A DNA stretch of 30,815 nucleotides from a virus, in IMG/VR virus record IMGVR_UViG_3300042543_000245, positions 1 to 30,815 of that record; one strand, 5' to 3'. The notes beneath the pieces are model-generated. The model did no database searches, had not been told where the DNA came from, and saw only the letters and a list, made by a program, of their open reading frames with translations. Below are positions 12,745 to 20,622 of this stretch, piece after piece. The position numbers and the translations under genes are program-made. The first letter of the stretch is position 1, and every line of letters starts with the position of its first letter.

Positions 12745-13760
12745 GACGACCTCACCCGGCCGTCGGCCGTGATCCTGTGATTCGACACGTCGAACGATCC
12801 GTCGGCGTGGGTCGTCACGGCCGCGAATCCGTGGTTCCACTTATTCAGCCTCGCGTATTCCGGACGAAGGTCACACAGGCAGCCGGTCGACCAGCAAAAG
12901 ACCTCATGTCCGAACATGTCGGGTTCGCAGTGTCCCGAGGTCCGGTGGCCGTGGCCCTCGAGGACGGTGTGGTGAAGTCGCAGGAACGCTCCGCGGGCCT
13001 GGTTGACCGGGGCCGAGATCCCCTTCCCCTTTTCGTGTCCGTGGAGGATCGGCAGCTTCCCGGCCATGATCGGCCGCTGGTCGTCGACGAGCGTGATGTC
13101 GTGCTGGTCGAGACGAAGCCAGGACGCGAGCCCCATCTCCGGCTCGTCGGATATCTCGGGAGCGTGTTGCCACAGCCAGTGAGCCCAACGCTCCTCGTGG
13201 TTCCCTGTTTTGAACACGATCGGGATCGCGGGGAACTCCTGGCGGATCCACGACACGAGCTGGCGGATCTGCTCGATCTCGCCCTTGAAGTTTCGGTGTC
13301 GCGGATTCTTCGTCCACCGACTGATCGCGTAGAAATCGCAGGTGTCGCCGTTCAGGACCAGGGCGTCGATCCCGCTCGACTTCAGGTCGGCGACCGCGGC
13401 CCCGAGGGCGACCTCGGAGTGATACGGGACGTGAATGTCGGACAGGACGCCGATCGTCCCGACGACTCCCAGGTCGTGAGTCTCCCAGGGCTCGGCCTTG
13501 CTCTTCGGCATGGTCACCACTTCGCCGGCCGCTCGCGGCTGCCGGTGGAGCGACTTGTCGGCCGCATTGCCCCGCTGCTGCCGACCCTTGATTCCGAGCT
13601 GGTGCCGGATCCGCTGGTATCCCTGTTGAAGTGTGATCGCTCCGCCGGTCTCGGCCGCGAGCCGGCGGCCGAGCGTCCGGGCCGGGGCGTCTGGGTGCAG
13701 CTCGACGAGCTGCCGGGCCATACGCGTGATCTCGTCGCCGCCGTGCTGGCCTCGTCGCAT
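12741..13760 (-). CDS. Calcineurin-like metallophosphoesterase
   Basis: A 339-residue metal-dependent phosphoesterase. The dimetal motifs are SDIH (Asp108, His110), GDTCD (Asp139), GNHEE (Asn187, His188), HGHEKG (about 240-245) and GHGHR (269-273), complete and in canonical order. An N-terminal section (about residues 8-60, LVELHPDAPARTLGRRLAAETG and a basic tail) is a helical, perhaps nucleic-acid-binding domain seen in other phage enzymes of this type. The substrate could be nucleic acid or a nucleotide. The full-length start ATG 13760 is favoured by GGAGGG five bases upstream over the internal start that would give only the catalytic part. It lies among late genes behind the tail-tip genes. 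Confidence 0.9.
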   Translation of the reverse strand: MRRGQHGGDEITRMARQLVELHPDAPARTLGRRLAAETGGAITLQQGYQRIRHQLGIKGRQQRGNAADKSLHRQPRAAGEVVTMPKSKAEPWETHDLGVVGTIGVLSDIHVPYHSEVALGAAVADLKSSGIDALVLNGDTCDFYAISRWTKNPRHRNFKGEIEQIRQLVSWIRQEFPAIPIVFKTGNHEERWAHWLWQHAPEISDEPEMGLASWLRLDQHDITLVDDQRPIMAGKLPILHGHEKGKGISAPVNQARGAFLRLHHTVLEGHGHRTSGHCEPDMFGHEVFCWSTGCLCDLRPEYARLNKWNHGFAAVTTHADGSFDVSNHRITADGRVRSS

Positions 13761-13816
13761 CCGGCCCTCCGTGTTGCGGTCGGCGGCCGTCCATGGCCGC
13801 GGGCCTTCACCCTACG

Positions 13817-14158
13817 CTATGGGGTCCCCGGATCAATCTCCGGAGGAGCCGTCGAGCCGGGCGGCATTCCGAGCCATTTCGCCGCGGCCGCGTTTAGCGC
13901 CGCCTGACGTTCTGGACAGCCGCAGGGGCCACCGACGACGGCCTCGACTCGCTCCTTCGTGATCCCGATTGCCGCGAGGCCGGCGGCTACGCGATCCCCC
14001 AGGCCGGGAGGCTTACGCCTCGCAGGGTAGGCCGGATGCGTCTCGTCGACAATGAGATAATCGCCCTGGTCCGAGACAATGCAGGCCGCTATATCCTCCC
14101 ACGCGTATTTACGCTCGATGCAGCGAGCCTTTAGGTGTGATCTGGGGCAGCGAATCAT
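13817..14158 (-). CDS. Hypothetical cysteine-containing protein
   Basis: A 113-residue protein starting MIRCPRSHLKARC and containing IAACIVSDQGDYLIVDETHPAYP, then a glycine-rich PPGLGDRVAAGLAAIGI and a CGCPERQAALNAA near the end. The paired cysteines might bind a metal. I recall related short proteins in phages of planctomycetes next to tail genes but know no function. ATG at 14158 overlaps the stop of the upstream cysteine-rich gene as ATGA. The last six residues run into the space before the metallophosphoesterase. Confidence 0.65.
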   Translation of the reverse strand: MIRCPRSHLKARCIERKYAWEDIAACIVSDQGDYLIVDETHPAYPARRKPPGLGDRVAAGLAAIGITKERVEAVVGGPCGCPERQAALNAAAAKWLGMPPGSTAPPEIDPGTP

Positions 14159-14841
14159 GGGAGAGCGTTCGTTTCGATGGTAGCCTGAAAGTTTCCACTG
14201 AAACCCCATCGGTAAAGGTCCGCGCAGCCAGCCGCACCAAGGCACCCAGACGATTCTTCCTTCGCGCAAAAAACTTGCGAGCCAGAGATCCCTTGGATTG
14301 TGCTCGAAAGGAGAAGGTTGCCGCATGTAGTGTTCGGCGGGCTAGCCGACGTAACATTAATTCCTGGCGCGAACGTGATAGGGGATTGTGTCGCGTAGGC
14401 GGATGTAAGGGTCGCAAATCCGGTGTTTTGTTGGCATCCCATGCTGGTGTCAGGAAATAAATAAAAAGCACCGCCACACTGAGCGACGCCCCTGTAAAAA
14501 TACTGAACAGTCCCGCCGCTAGGCGAACTCATTACCGGAGACGAGCCCTTCCAGGTCATCGAGTAAGTTGTCGCGCTATCAAACGCGAGCGTAACTGCTA
14601 CTGCGTTGAAATGGTCTGACCACGCAAAAGCTTCTGAACTTGATGGCGCGAAAAACATGTTTGGTGTTGTGCAGTGAAAGCATCCACCAATACCACTTCC
14701 AAGCCTTCGGGAATATCCAAAGTTTGAAAACGTGATGCTTATCACTTTATTTTTCAGGGCCGTGTACTGCTCAAAGTCGGTACATCCACAGTCCGGAACA
14801 GGAGGCGCTGGGCAGCAGTCTCCGCACGGCAGTAGCACCAT
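14155..14841 (-). CDS. Cysteine-rich minor tail protein (candidate host-contact protein)
   Basis: A 228-residue protein rich in Cys, Ser, Thr and Gly with many predicted beta strands (CGDCCPAPPVPDCGCTDFEQY near the start; GSGIGGCFHCTTPN; VFCAKEESSGCLGAAGC). No family is recognised. It lies after the tail-hub genes, where tip or receptor-binding proteins are usually encoded. The DNA is visibly A+T-richer than its neighbours and uses different codons, as does the SGNH fibre gene, which suits a horizontally exchanged adhesin. ATG at 14841 shares a base with the preceding stop (TAATG) and has GGAG upstream; an in-frame GTG at 14850 is less likely. Confidence 0.6.
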   Translation of the reverse strand: MVLLPCGDCCPAPPVPDCGCTDFEQYTALKNKVISITFSNFGYSRRLGSGIGGCFHCTTPNMFFAPSSSEAFAWSDHFNAVAVTLAFDSATTYSMTWKGSSPVMSSPSGGTVQYFYRGVAQCGGAFYLFPDTSMGCQQNTGFATLTSAYATQSPITFAPGINVTSASPPNTTCGNLLLSSTIQGISGSQVFCAKEESSGCLGAAGCADLYRWGFSGNFQATIETNALP

Positions 14842-15185
14842 TACGAGCACTCCGCGGCGACAACGTACCAGCGGCCGTTCGCGTGGAGTGCGACCGAGAC
14901 AAACTTCCCGCTCGCGATGTTCGCGTATTTATTGACCACGTCCGCGACCGTCGCGCCGCTGGTCTGGGTCTCGTTCGGTGGCGTTCCGCTCTCCCAGACA
15001 TCGAGCGTCGCCACCGTGCCCTTGTTGAACGCGGCCGAGGTCTTACACAGCCGGAGCGCATCTCCCTCTCCCCCGGCGTCGCGAAACCGGATCCCAGGCA
15101 TGTCGCGACTGCCGGCCTCGTAGGCCTTCGTCGCCGCGATCACGCGACGGGCTCCGTCCTCGGAGAATGCGACGGGCTTCGTCAT
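14841..15185 (-). CDS. Hypothetical tail-associated protein
   Basis: A 114-residue protein with MTKPVAFSEDGARRVIAATKAYEAG at its start split into a helical N-terminus, a middle of LGKTS-like composition (LCKTSAAFNKGTVATLDVWE) and a C-terminal WYVVAAECS. It resembles short proteins that accompany minor tail genes in phages. The ATG at 15185 overlaps the stop of the upstream gene as ATGA. A role in tail-tip assembly is inferred from position. Confidence 0.65.
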   Translation of the reverse strand: MTKPVAFSEDGARRVIAATKAYEAGSRDMPGIRFRDAGGEGDALRLCKTSAAFNKGTVATLDVWESGTPPNETQTSGATVADVVNKYANIASGKFVSVALHANGRWYVVAAECS

Positions 15186-16078
15186 GTTGGGATAAAGACC
15201 GGCGTCCCGAATCCGGTCGTGAAGTTTGCCGTCTCGTAGATATCGACGCCGGCTCCGTTGTTGATCACGGTCGGCTTCTGGCCGACGGATTTCTTCGTGC
15301 CGTCGTTGTTGAGGGCGACCGGTTGCTTCACGGGCTTCCCGTCGTTGCCGGTGATCGTCTTCCGCTCGCCGCTCACCTTCTCCATGAAGCCCACGTCCCA
15401 AGGCTTGCATTTCCAGGTGTCGGGGTCGTAGCGAAACTCCCAGTGGCTCTCGATGTAGTCGAGCGTCGCACCGTCGGCGGCTCCGTCCAGTTTGGAGACG
15501 CTGACCTTCTTCGCGCTCTTCAGATAACACTTCCATGTTTTCGCCGGATATGCTCCCCACTCCGCGCTATTCACCTTTCCGGGATATGCATACTCCGCGG
15601 TCGCGAAGGCCGCGTCCGTCGCGTAGCACTTCACGAGAGACCAGGACATCTCCTCGCGCTCTCGCTCCAGGCCCTCGAGGGGATCTCCGGCCGCGTTCGT
15701 GATCGAGACGCCGCTCGTGTCGAGGAACACAGGGACCGTCGAAGTCCCGCCCGAACGCTCCCACGAGTCCTTCGGGATCCCCGAGGCCTGCGGCGTCTTC
15801 GAGGGGGGCGGGACGTAATACTTGACCGCGAACATCCACCGCATTCCCTCGCGGCCTTCGGCGTCGAGCGTGAACTCCATCGCCTTCAGTGCGGAAAACT
15901 CGGGGTGTGAGGCACCCCACACGATCCCGCCGGTGGCGAGCGTCTGGAGGATCTCGAGGCGGGTCGTCGTCGGAGAGTCGACGCGGACCTGCCAGCGTTC
16001 GGTCGCCTGGAGCGACTCGCCGAACTTGCCGGACAGGCCAGCGCCGTCGAGGATCCGCTGGTAGGAGACGACAGCCAT
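15182..16078 (-). CDS. Minor tail/tail-hub-like protein
   Basis: A 298-residue protein following the tape measure gene, the usual place for distal-tail or hub proteins. It begins MAVVSYQRILDGAGLSG, has long beta-rich stretches (RWQVRVDSPTTTRLEIL, MRWMFAVKYYVPP, WSLVKCYATDAAFATAEYAYP), and ends in a less structured part with ITGNDGKPVKQPVALNNDG. The ATG shares a base with the tape-measure stop (TAATG). Recognised by context more than by sequence; not matched to a named family. Confidence 0.65.
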   Translation of the reverse strand: MAVVSYQRILDGAGLSGKFGESLQATERWQVRVDSPTTTRLEILQTLATGGIVWGASHPEFSALKAMEFTLDAEGREGMRWMFAVKYYVPPPSKTPQASGIPKDSWERSGGTSTVPVFLDTSGVSITNAAGDPLEGLEREREEMSWSLVKCYATDAAFATAEYAYPGKVNSAEWGAYPAKTWKCYLKSAKKVSVSKLDGAADGATLDYIESHWEFRYDPDTWKCKPWDVGFMEKVSGERKTITGNDGKPVKQPVALNNDGTKKSVGQKPTVINNGAGVDIYETANFTTGFGTPVFIPT

Positions 16079-17853
16079 TAGAAGTCCTCGACGACGGTGA
16101 AGCCTTCGCCGCCCGTGTTGGCGGCGATCTCCTCGAGGACGGAGAGCTGTTGCTCCTGCACGTCACCGGCCCCGCCTCGCATGATCCGGAACATCTCGGT
16201 GATCCCTTCGGTCGACCTCGAGTCGATACCCTTGATCGCCTGGGCCACGTCGACGACGACGGTCTGGTTCAACTGGACCGGCTTGCTAGACGCCTCGTCG
16301 ACGGAGTTTGCCGCGGCCTCGGCTGCCGCGATCGACGCGTCGAGCGAGGTCACGAGAGGGCCGGCGATGGCCTGCCCGACGTTCGGAGCGTTGTCGGCGA
16401 ACGCGGCATTGAATCCGGCTTGCATCTGCTCGACGTTCGTCGTGATCCCGTCCGCGATTGTTTGATTGAAGGCCGAGGCCCCCGCGACGACGGAGTCGAG
16501 CGTCGACGTATCGAAACCGAGATACGACCCGATCTCCTTCGCCACCGTCGCGAGGCCCTCGAACGCCCCACTGAATCCGAGGACGATCATCCCGAGCCCG
16601 GCCTGGGCTCCGTTGAAAACGCCTGACAGGAAGGAGGCTGTACGATTCATGAGGTCGCCCACGTCTCCCCACTGCTGCCCGACCTGCGACAAGTAGGAGA
16701 ACGTCGACCCGAAGTTTTCGATCAGGTAGTCGCCGATCCCGGCCAGGAATCTTGCCCCCTGGAGGATCCCGGCCCCGATCGCCTGGCCGATGTTCGCCCC
16801 CCCGATGTCTCCGACCAGCGTCGTGAACTGCTCGGATATCGCCGTGATCGCCGGGGCGAGGTACGCGACGACCTGCTGGACGACTCCCTCGATCGACTTC
16901 GCGACCATAGTGAACGAGTCGTTCATCGCCTCGACGTTCTGGCCCTGGGCGTTCGTTAGCGTCAGACCGAGCCGCTCGGCCTCCTCGCGAGCGGCAGCGA
17001 TTGCGGATACCGAACCGTCGAGCGAACCTGCTATAGCCTCGCCAGATCTCCCGAAGATCGCCACGGCAGCCGCGGACCGTTGAGCGTCTCCCTGGATTCC
17101 TTGCAGGGCGGCCGCTATGTCGTCAAACGAAACAATTCCGGCTTTTATCGACGCATCGTCGAAGCCGAGATTCGCTAAAGCGTCGAAAGCCTCTGGAGTT
17201 TTGAGCCCTGTTAGCGTTGCGCCAAGTTTTTCGGCCTGAGCCCTGGCGGCGTCGATCGAAGCAGATGCAGACCCGAAGAGCGGAAGCAGCTCGGCACCGG
17301 CTTTGCCGAAGAGCTGGACGGCGGCCGCGGCCCTCTGGGCCTCGGTCGGCAGGGCCGCAATCGCGGCCGCGATCGCGTCGAACCGGTCGGACGCCGACAT
17401 GCCGTTAAGCTGCTCGACCGATAGGCCGAGGCCGGCGAACGCAGCCGTCGCGACCTTCGATCCGCCGGCCGCCTTCGCGAACGCGATCTCGGCCTTCTGC
17501 GAGGCCTTGCCGATTGTATCCATTGAGACGCCAGCCAGGTCGGCCGCGAGCGAGAGCCCGGCAAACTCCCCGTAAGTCATGCCCAGCCGGGCAGCAAGTT
17601 TGCTCGCGTTGTCGACTACGTCGGCCTGGGCCTGCCCGAACGAGACGAGACTCCGCACGCTTGAGATCGCCGCGGAGGCGACCGACGCGAAGAGCTGCGT
17701 CACGTTCACCGCGACGAGCGTCTTCATCGCAGACTCGAGGCCCTTCGTATCCGACTGGAGGCTACGGAACGACGAGGAGGCGGCCTTCACTCCGGACGTG
17801 AGTCCAGACGTGCTCGCGGTGAATACGGCCGACACTTTTCCGATCGACGCCAC
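16078..17853 (-). CDS. Tape measure protein
   Basis: A 591-residue tape measure protein that sets tail length and passes through the tail at DNA ejection. The composition (very high Ala, Gly, Ser; alternating helices) and the hydrophobic central segments at about 345-400 and 420-460 are typical. Two homologous repeats at about residues 156-216 and 244-300 share the pattern EAQRAAAAVQLFGKAGAEL / DAQRSAAAVAIFGRSGEAI and end in AEKLGATLT / AERLGLTLT. By the usual rule of about 1.5 angstroms per residue the tail would be near 90 nm. GTG start at 17853 follows AAGGAGG. Directly downstream of the frameshifted chaperone genes. Confidence 0.9.
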   Translation of the reverse strand: MASIGKVSAVFTASTSGLTSGVKAASSSFRSLQSDTKGLESAMKTLVAVNVTQLFASVASAAISSVRSLVSFGQAQADVVDNASKLAARLGMTYGEFAGLSLAADLAGVSMDTIGKASQKAEIAFAKAAGGSKVATAAFAGLGLSVEQLNGMSASDRFDAIAAAIAALPTEAQRAAAAVQLFGKAGAELLPLFGSASASIDAARAQAEKLGATLTGLKTPEAFDALANLGFDDASIKAGIVSFDDIAAALQGIQGDAQRSAAAVAIFGRSGEAIAGSLDGSVSAIAAAREEAERLGLTLTNAQGQNVEAMNDSFTMVAKSIEGVVQQVVAYLAPAITAISEQFTTLVGDIGGANIGQAIGAGILQGARFLAGIGDYLIENFGSTFSYLSQVGQQWGDVGDLMNRTASFLSGVFNGAQAGLGMIVLGFSGAFEGLATVAKEIGSYLGFDTSTLDSVVAGASAFNQTIADGITTNVEQMQAGFNAAFADNAPNVGQAIAGPLVTSLDASIAAAEAAANSVDEASSKPVQLNQTVVVDVAQAIKGIDSRSTEGITEMFRIMRGGAGDVQEQQLSVLEEIAANTGGEGFTVVEDF

Positions 17854-17854
17854 A

Positions 17855-18495
17855 CTAGCCTCCTTCCTTGGTCCAGCCCTTCAGCTTCTCCGCTATCTCG
17901 TCCTCGGTCATCTCCCGATCCGGGTCATAGTTCGGCAGGAACACGTCGACGAAGTCGGACCCCGGCTTCGCGCCGAGGGCCGCGATCGTGAACATGGTCG
18001 CCCGTGCCTCCCGGAGCCAGTCCTCGCCGAATGGCTCGACGCGGTAGTACGCGATCCACTTGTGAAGCTGGTCGAGAGTTAGTTCGCGTTTCCATGTTTC
18101 AACGTTTCCGATCCCTAAGTGGGCCGCCAGACGGTAGACGAATCGGTCGACGCGTCCCGTCTGGCTTCTTAGTTTTTTTCGATCTCTCCCACGACCTGGT
18201 CGTCGGACAGGAGGACCGTCGCCCAGGCCTTCTTGTAGAGCCACATCACGCGACGGTGACCCGCGAGCAGGACCTTCGACGCCTCGGCCCCGAGCGGCTT
18301 TCCGCTCGCGTCACAGAGGCAGGTGGTGAGCGTCTTCGCGATCAGATCGGCAGGAGGAGCGGCGGTGCCGAGGTCCCTGTGAGCCATCGCTAGGCCGTGC
18401 CATTCGGCGAACGTCGGATGGCGGAAGTAGACCGGCTCGCTATAGCCGGGCGGATTCACGCGGACCGTTTCGGAGATATTGTCGAGGAGGCTCAT
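17855..18495 (-). CDS. Tail assembly chaperone, long form by -1 frameshift (G-T type)
   Basis: The second reading frame (open from about 18244 to its stop at 17855, coding region used from 18178) has no good start of its own and lies in the -1 frame of the chaperone gene at 18169-18495. A slippage at AAAAAAC would join the 108-residue first protein to about 106 more residues beginning KLRSQTGRVDRFVYRLAAHLG and ending EIAEKLKGWTKEGG, giving a product of roughly 213 residues. This is the G/GT arrangement of lambda: both forms help tail tube and tape measure assemble and are absent from the final virion. The signal is described separately. TMP follows two bases later. Confidence 0.85.
18126..18178 (-). 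promoter_or_regulatory. Programmed -1 frameshift signal
   Basis: On the minus strand the zero frame reads GAA AAA AAC TAA; A_AAA_AAC (18178-18172) is a perfect X_XXY_YYZ slippery heptamer in phase, followed at once by the stop. After a six-base spacer (TAAGAA) come GCCAGACGG (18165-18157) and CCGTCTGGC (18134-18126), a perfect 9-bp stem with a 22-base loop. Heptamer, spacer and stem are all in the optimal range. Confidence 0.85.
18169..18495 (-). CDS. Tail assembly chaperone, short form (G-like)
   Basis: A 108-residue protein (MSLLDNISETVRVNPPGYSEPV at the start in two pieces, ending VVGEIEKN). Its size, location between the tail tube genes and the tape measure gene, and the -1 frameshift at its end mark it as the short tail assembly chaperone. 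The middle (LIAKTLTTCLCDASGKPLG then RRVMWLYKKAWATVLLSDDQ) is compatible with the compact alpha-helical fold of such chaperones. ATG at 18495 overlaps the previous stop as ATGA and follows GAGGGAC. Confidence 0.8.
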   Translation of the reverse strand: MSLLDNISETVRVNPPGYSEPVYFRHPTFAEWHGLAMAHRDLGTAAPPADLIAKTLTTCLCDASGKPLGAEASKVLLAGHRRVMWLYKKAWATVLLSDDQVVGEIEKN

Positions 18496-18878
18496 TGTCC
18501 CTCACCTGTCAGTTTGAAAACGGCCTGGCCCACGAGAAACTCGCCGACGCTGCCGGTCACCTCGAAGGTCTCGAGGTAGGCCGGACGAGACAGCGAACCG
18601 CCAGCGAACCGAACAGAAACGCTCCCCCGAGATCCGATCTGGGCGTTCGTATACGGAGGGCATCCGTACAGTGTGACCTCGACAGTCCCCGGATCAATGG
18701 CGACACAGTCGTAGGTTTTCACGATTCGCGAGTTTGCGCCAGAACCGACAACCTCGCTCGTTATGTTCGTCTTCTCGACGAACACGGCGGCCCCTGGCGA
18801 GACTCGGAACCGCGTCATCGTCCCAAGGGATTGACCATCGAAACTACAGCTTGATCCCTGCGAAGAAGGAGTCGGCAT
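18492..18878 (-). CDS. Tail-tube-like protein 3
   Basis: A 128-residue beta-rich protein (CSFDGQSLGTMTRFRVSP, VEKTNITSEVVGSG, GTVEVTLYGCPPYTN, YLETFEVTGSVGEFLVGQ). Size, position directly before the chaperones and strand pattern fit a major tail/tube protein or its paralogue. It is the third of three consecutive proteins of similar size and predicted fold. Which of the three builds the tube is not clear from sequence. ATG at 18878 has GGGAGG nine bases upstream. Confidence 0.6.
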   Translation of the reverse strand: MPTPSSQGSSCSFDGQSLGTMTRFRVSPGAAVFVEKTNITSEVVGSGANSRIVKTYDCVAIDPGTVEVTLYGCPPYTNAQIGSRGSVSVRFAGGSLSRPAYLETFEVTGSVGEFLVGQAVFKLTGEGQ

Positions 18879-18898
18879 CGTGACCGGCCTCCCTTACG

Positions 18899-19267
18899 TC
18901 AAGCCGCATAGTCCGAGGTATAGTTCGCCGACCACTTCTTCAGCTCGCCCACGGAGTCGTCGCTCGTGGAGTCCATACACTTACAGGTGACCCCCTCGGC
19001 CGTGATCGTGGTCCCCTTTGTTGGCTTCGTTGCCCCCAGGCCGTCGATCGTCACCGTCACGATCGCGCCGGAGTTTGAGTTTTGCCCGTTGTCCGTCAGG
19101 CCGTTTTCGTAGACGCGAGTCGATCCGTGAGCGAGCGACAGCGTCGAGGCGTCGAGCTGCGGCGTCACGTCAGACTTCCGCGACACCTTCACGGAGACCT
19201 TCGTCGCGCCGGAAACGCCGAACGCGTTGAACCCCTGCGAGCTGGTGAACGTTACGGGATCTGGCAC
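18899..19267 (-). CDS. Tail-tube-like protein 2
   Basis: A 122-residue beta-rich protein with a pattern (KVSVKVSRKSDVTPQLDAST, LSLAHGSTRVYENGLTDNGQ, IVTVTIDGLGATKPTKG) close to that of the neighbouring gene at 19280-19624, which has DSTRQYAAPPLIEGG in the corresponding position. Probably a tail tube protein or tube-related paralogue. GTG start at 19267 is supported by AAGGAG eight bases upstream. Its two lone cysteines (CKC) are unexplained. Confidence 0.6.
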   Translation of the reverse strand: MPDPVTFTSSQGFNAFGVSGATKVSVKVSRKSDVTPQLDASTLSLAHGSTRVYENGLTDNGQNSNSGAIVTVTIDGLGATKPTKGTTITAEGVTCKCMDSTSDDSVGELKKWSANYTSDYAA

Positions 19268-19279
19268 TTCTACAGCTCC

Positions 19280-19624
19280 TTACGTCGTGGGCGGATAGTA
19301 GGAGAACTCAACCGAAAACGTCGCGTATTTACCGACCTCGTACGACTTCTCGAACGACTCGCAGATCCAGCCGGTCGTGATATTGGCCGCGGTGATCGCG
19401 AGCGTCGTGTCCGACTTCAGATTCCCCGAGACGGAGCAGGTCTTGGTCGCCGTGTTCGTCCCGCCTTCGATCAGCGGAGGGGCCGCATACTGTCTCGTCG
19501 AGTCCCCGAGGACCGTCACGTCTTCCTTCGCGGTCGCGCCGGCCGTCTCGATATCCTTTAGGGAGATCGTCTTCGCGCCGGACGGAATCGTCGGGCCTGG
19601 CGAGGTCAGTGTGGAGATCGGCAT
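19280..19624 (-). CDS. Tail-tube-like protein 1
   Basis: A 114-residue beta-rich protein (AKTISLKDIETAGATAKEDV, VTVLGDSTRQYAAPP, CSVSGNLKSDTTLAITAANI, YATFSVEFSYYPPT). Position after the tail-completion gene and strand-rich sequence make a tail tube role likely. Threonine-rich ends are common in tube proteins. ATG at 19624 follows AGGAG at seven bases. First of three similar consecutive genes; the 11-base gap to the next gene suggests co-expression. Confidence 0.65.
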   Translation of the reverse strand: MPISTLTSPGPTIPSGAKTISLKDIETAGATAKEDVTVLGDSTRQYAAPPLIEGGTNTATKTCSVSGNLKSDTTLAITAANITTGWICESFEKSYEVGKYATFSVEFSYYPPTT

Positions 19625-19680
19625 GGTCTGCTCCTGTGTCGGGCGTGGTCGATTTTATGGGGTGACGTGCGGGGACAATC

Positions 19681-20094
19681 TCACTCGGCCCAGCGGATCT
19701 CGACGGACAGCTCGACCGTGTAGGTCGGCGTCTCTCGGCCCTCGAGGTAGTCGGGCTGTCCGTCTCGCTCGTCGAGAACCAGGCAGTGTTCGACCGTGGT
19801 CCCGTCGGCTGTCCCGGCGAACTTGTGGATCGCCGCGGTGATCTGGCCGGCGAGCGTCCAGGCCTGGACGTAGTCGTCGGCGTAGACCGCCACTAGGAAA
19901 CGGGCGACAGGGTTCACCTGATCGGCGACCGGAGTGTCGTCGAACGTGTCGGCGAGGACCTGCTCGCGGCTCGTCGCCTCGCGGGCGTAGATCGTGAAGG
20001 GAGGCGACTGGGTGCCGGTCATGCCGACCGGCCAGGCCGTGGCCGACGTGGCGTCCTCGATCGCTTCCTTTAGCCAGACGTGCGGGGTTCCCAT
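19681..20094 (-). CDS. Tail completion/terminator-like protein
   Basis: A 137-residue protein placed between the HK97 gp10-like gene and the tube genes, the usual slot for a tail terminator (gp17-/DUF3168-type). It starts with a helix (HVWLKEAIEDATSATAWPVG) and continues with strands (FTIYAREATSREQVLADTFDD, RFLVAVYADDYVQAWTLAGQ) before TYTVELSVEIRWAE at the end, matching the family layout of helix then sheet. It would cap the tail and join it to the head. ATG at 20094 follows GAGG at seven bases. Confidence 0.7.
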   Translation of the reverse strand: MGTPHVWLKEAIEDATSATAWPVGMTGTQSPPFTIYAREATSREQVLADTFDDTPVADQVNPVARFLVAVYADDYVQAWTLAGQITAAIHKFAGTADGTTVEHCLVLDERDGQPDYLEGRETPTYTVELSVEIRWAE

Positions 20095-20097
20095 GGA

Positions 20098-20622
20098 TCA
20101 GCCTCCGTATCCAGGATTCTTTCCGGACCCCAGCTCGGCGGCAGCCTTCTCCAGGCCGACCGCCATTTCCTCGGCGAGCCTGGAGGCCGCGACCGGCCCA
20201 AACTCGGCCAGCGTCTTCTCGACCATCTGGTATGCCTTCACGCCTCCAGCCGTTCCGAACTGGAGCCAGATCGCCTTTCGGCTCTCGAATGACGCCTTGT
20301 AGCCGAGGACGCCGAAGACGAACGAGTCGAAGGCTCCGTTGTTTCCCGATTGCCCTGTCCGCACGGTCACGGCACGACGGAGGGCTCCGGAGGACCGAGG
20401 CTTCTCGCCTTTCTTGCGACGACCGCGACGCGTGCCGAGCGGCGGCGTGTTCTTCCGAAGGATCGGAACGGCAGGCCGAAGAAGGCGACGCATCGCGGCC
20501 TTCAGGTGCTTCTTCGCGATGTGCTTCGGAAGGGCACGGTAGGCGTTCATCATCGCGCCGATGTGCTGGTTCGCGTCGTAGCTGTTCGGCTCGAACGAAC
20601 TATTCCACGAGAGAGAGATCAT
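20098..20622 (-). CDS. HK97 gp10-like head-tail/minor tail protein
   Basis: A 174-residue protein of the HK97 gp10 type, which helps connect head and tail. Typical features are the basic middle (KKHLKAAMRRLLRPAVPILRK, then GTRRGRRKKGEKPRSSGALR), the SRKAIWLQFGTAG motif with aromatic residues near 135-145, and a helical C-terminus (LAEFGPVAASRLAEEMAVGL). ATG at 20622 overlaps the preceding stop as ATGA. The gene order connector, adaptor, gp10-like, completion, tube is that of HK97-like siphoviruses. Confidence 0.75.
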   Translation of the reverse strand: MISLSWNSSFEPNSYDANQHIGAMMNAYRALPKHIAKKHLKAAMRRLLRPAVPILRKNTPPLGTRRGRRKKGEKPRSSGALRRAVTVRTGQSGNNGAFDSFVFGVLGYKASFESRKAIWLQFGTAGGVKAYQMVEKTLAEFGPVAASRLAEEMAVGLEKAAAELGSGKNPGYGG

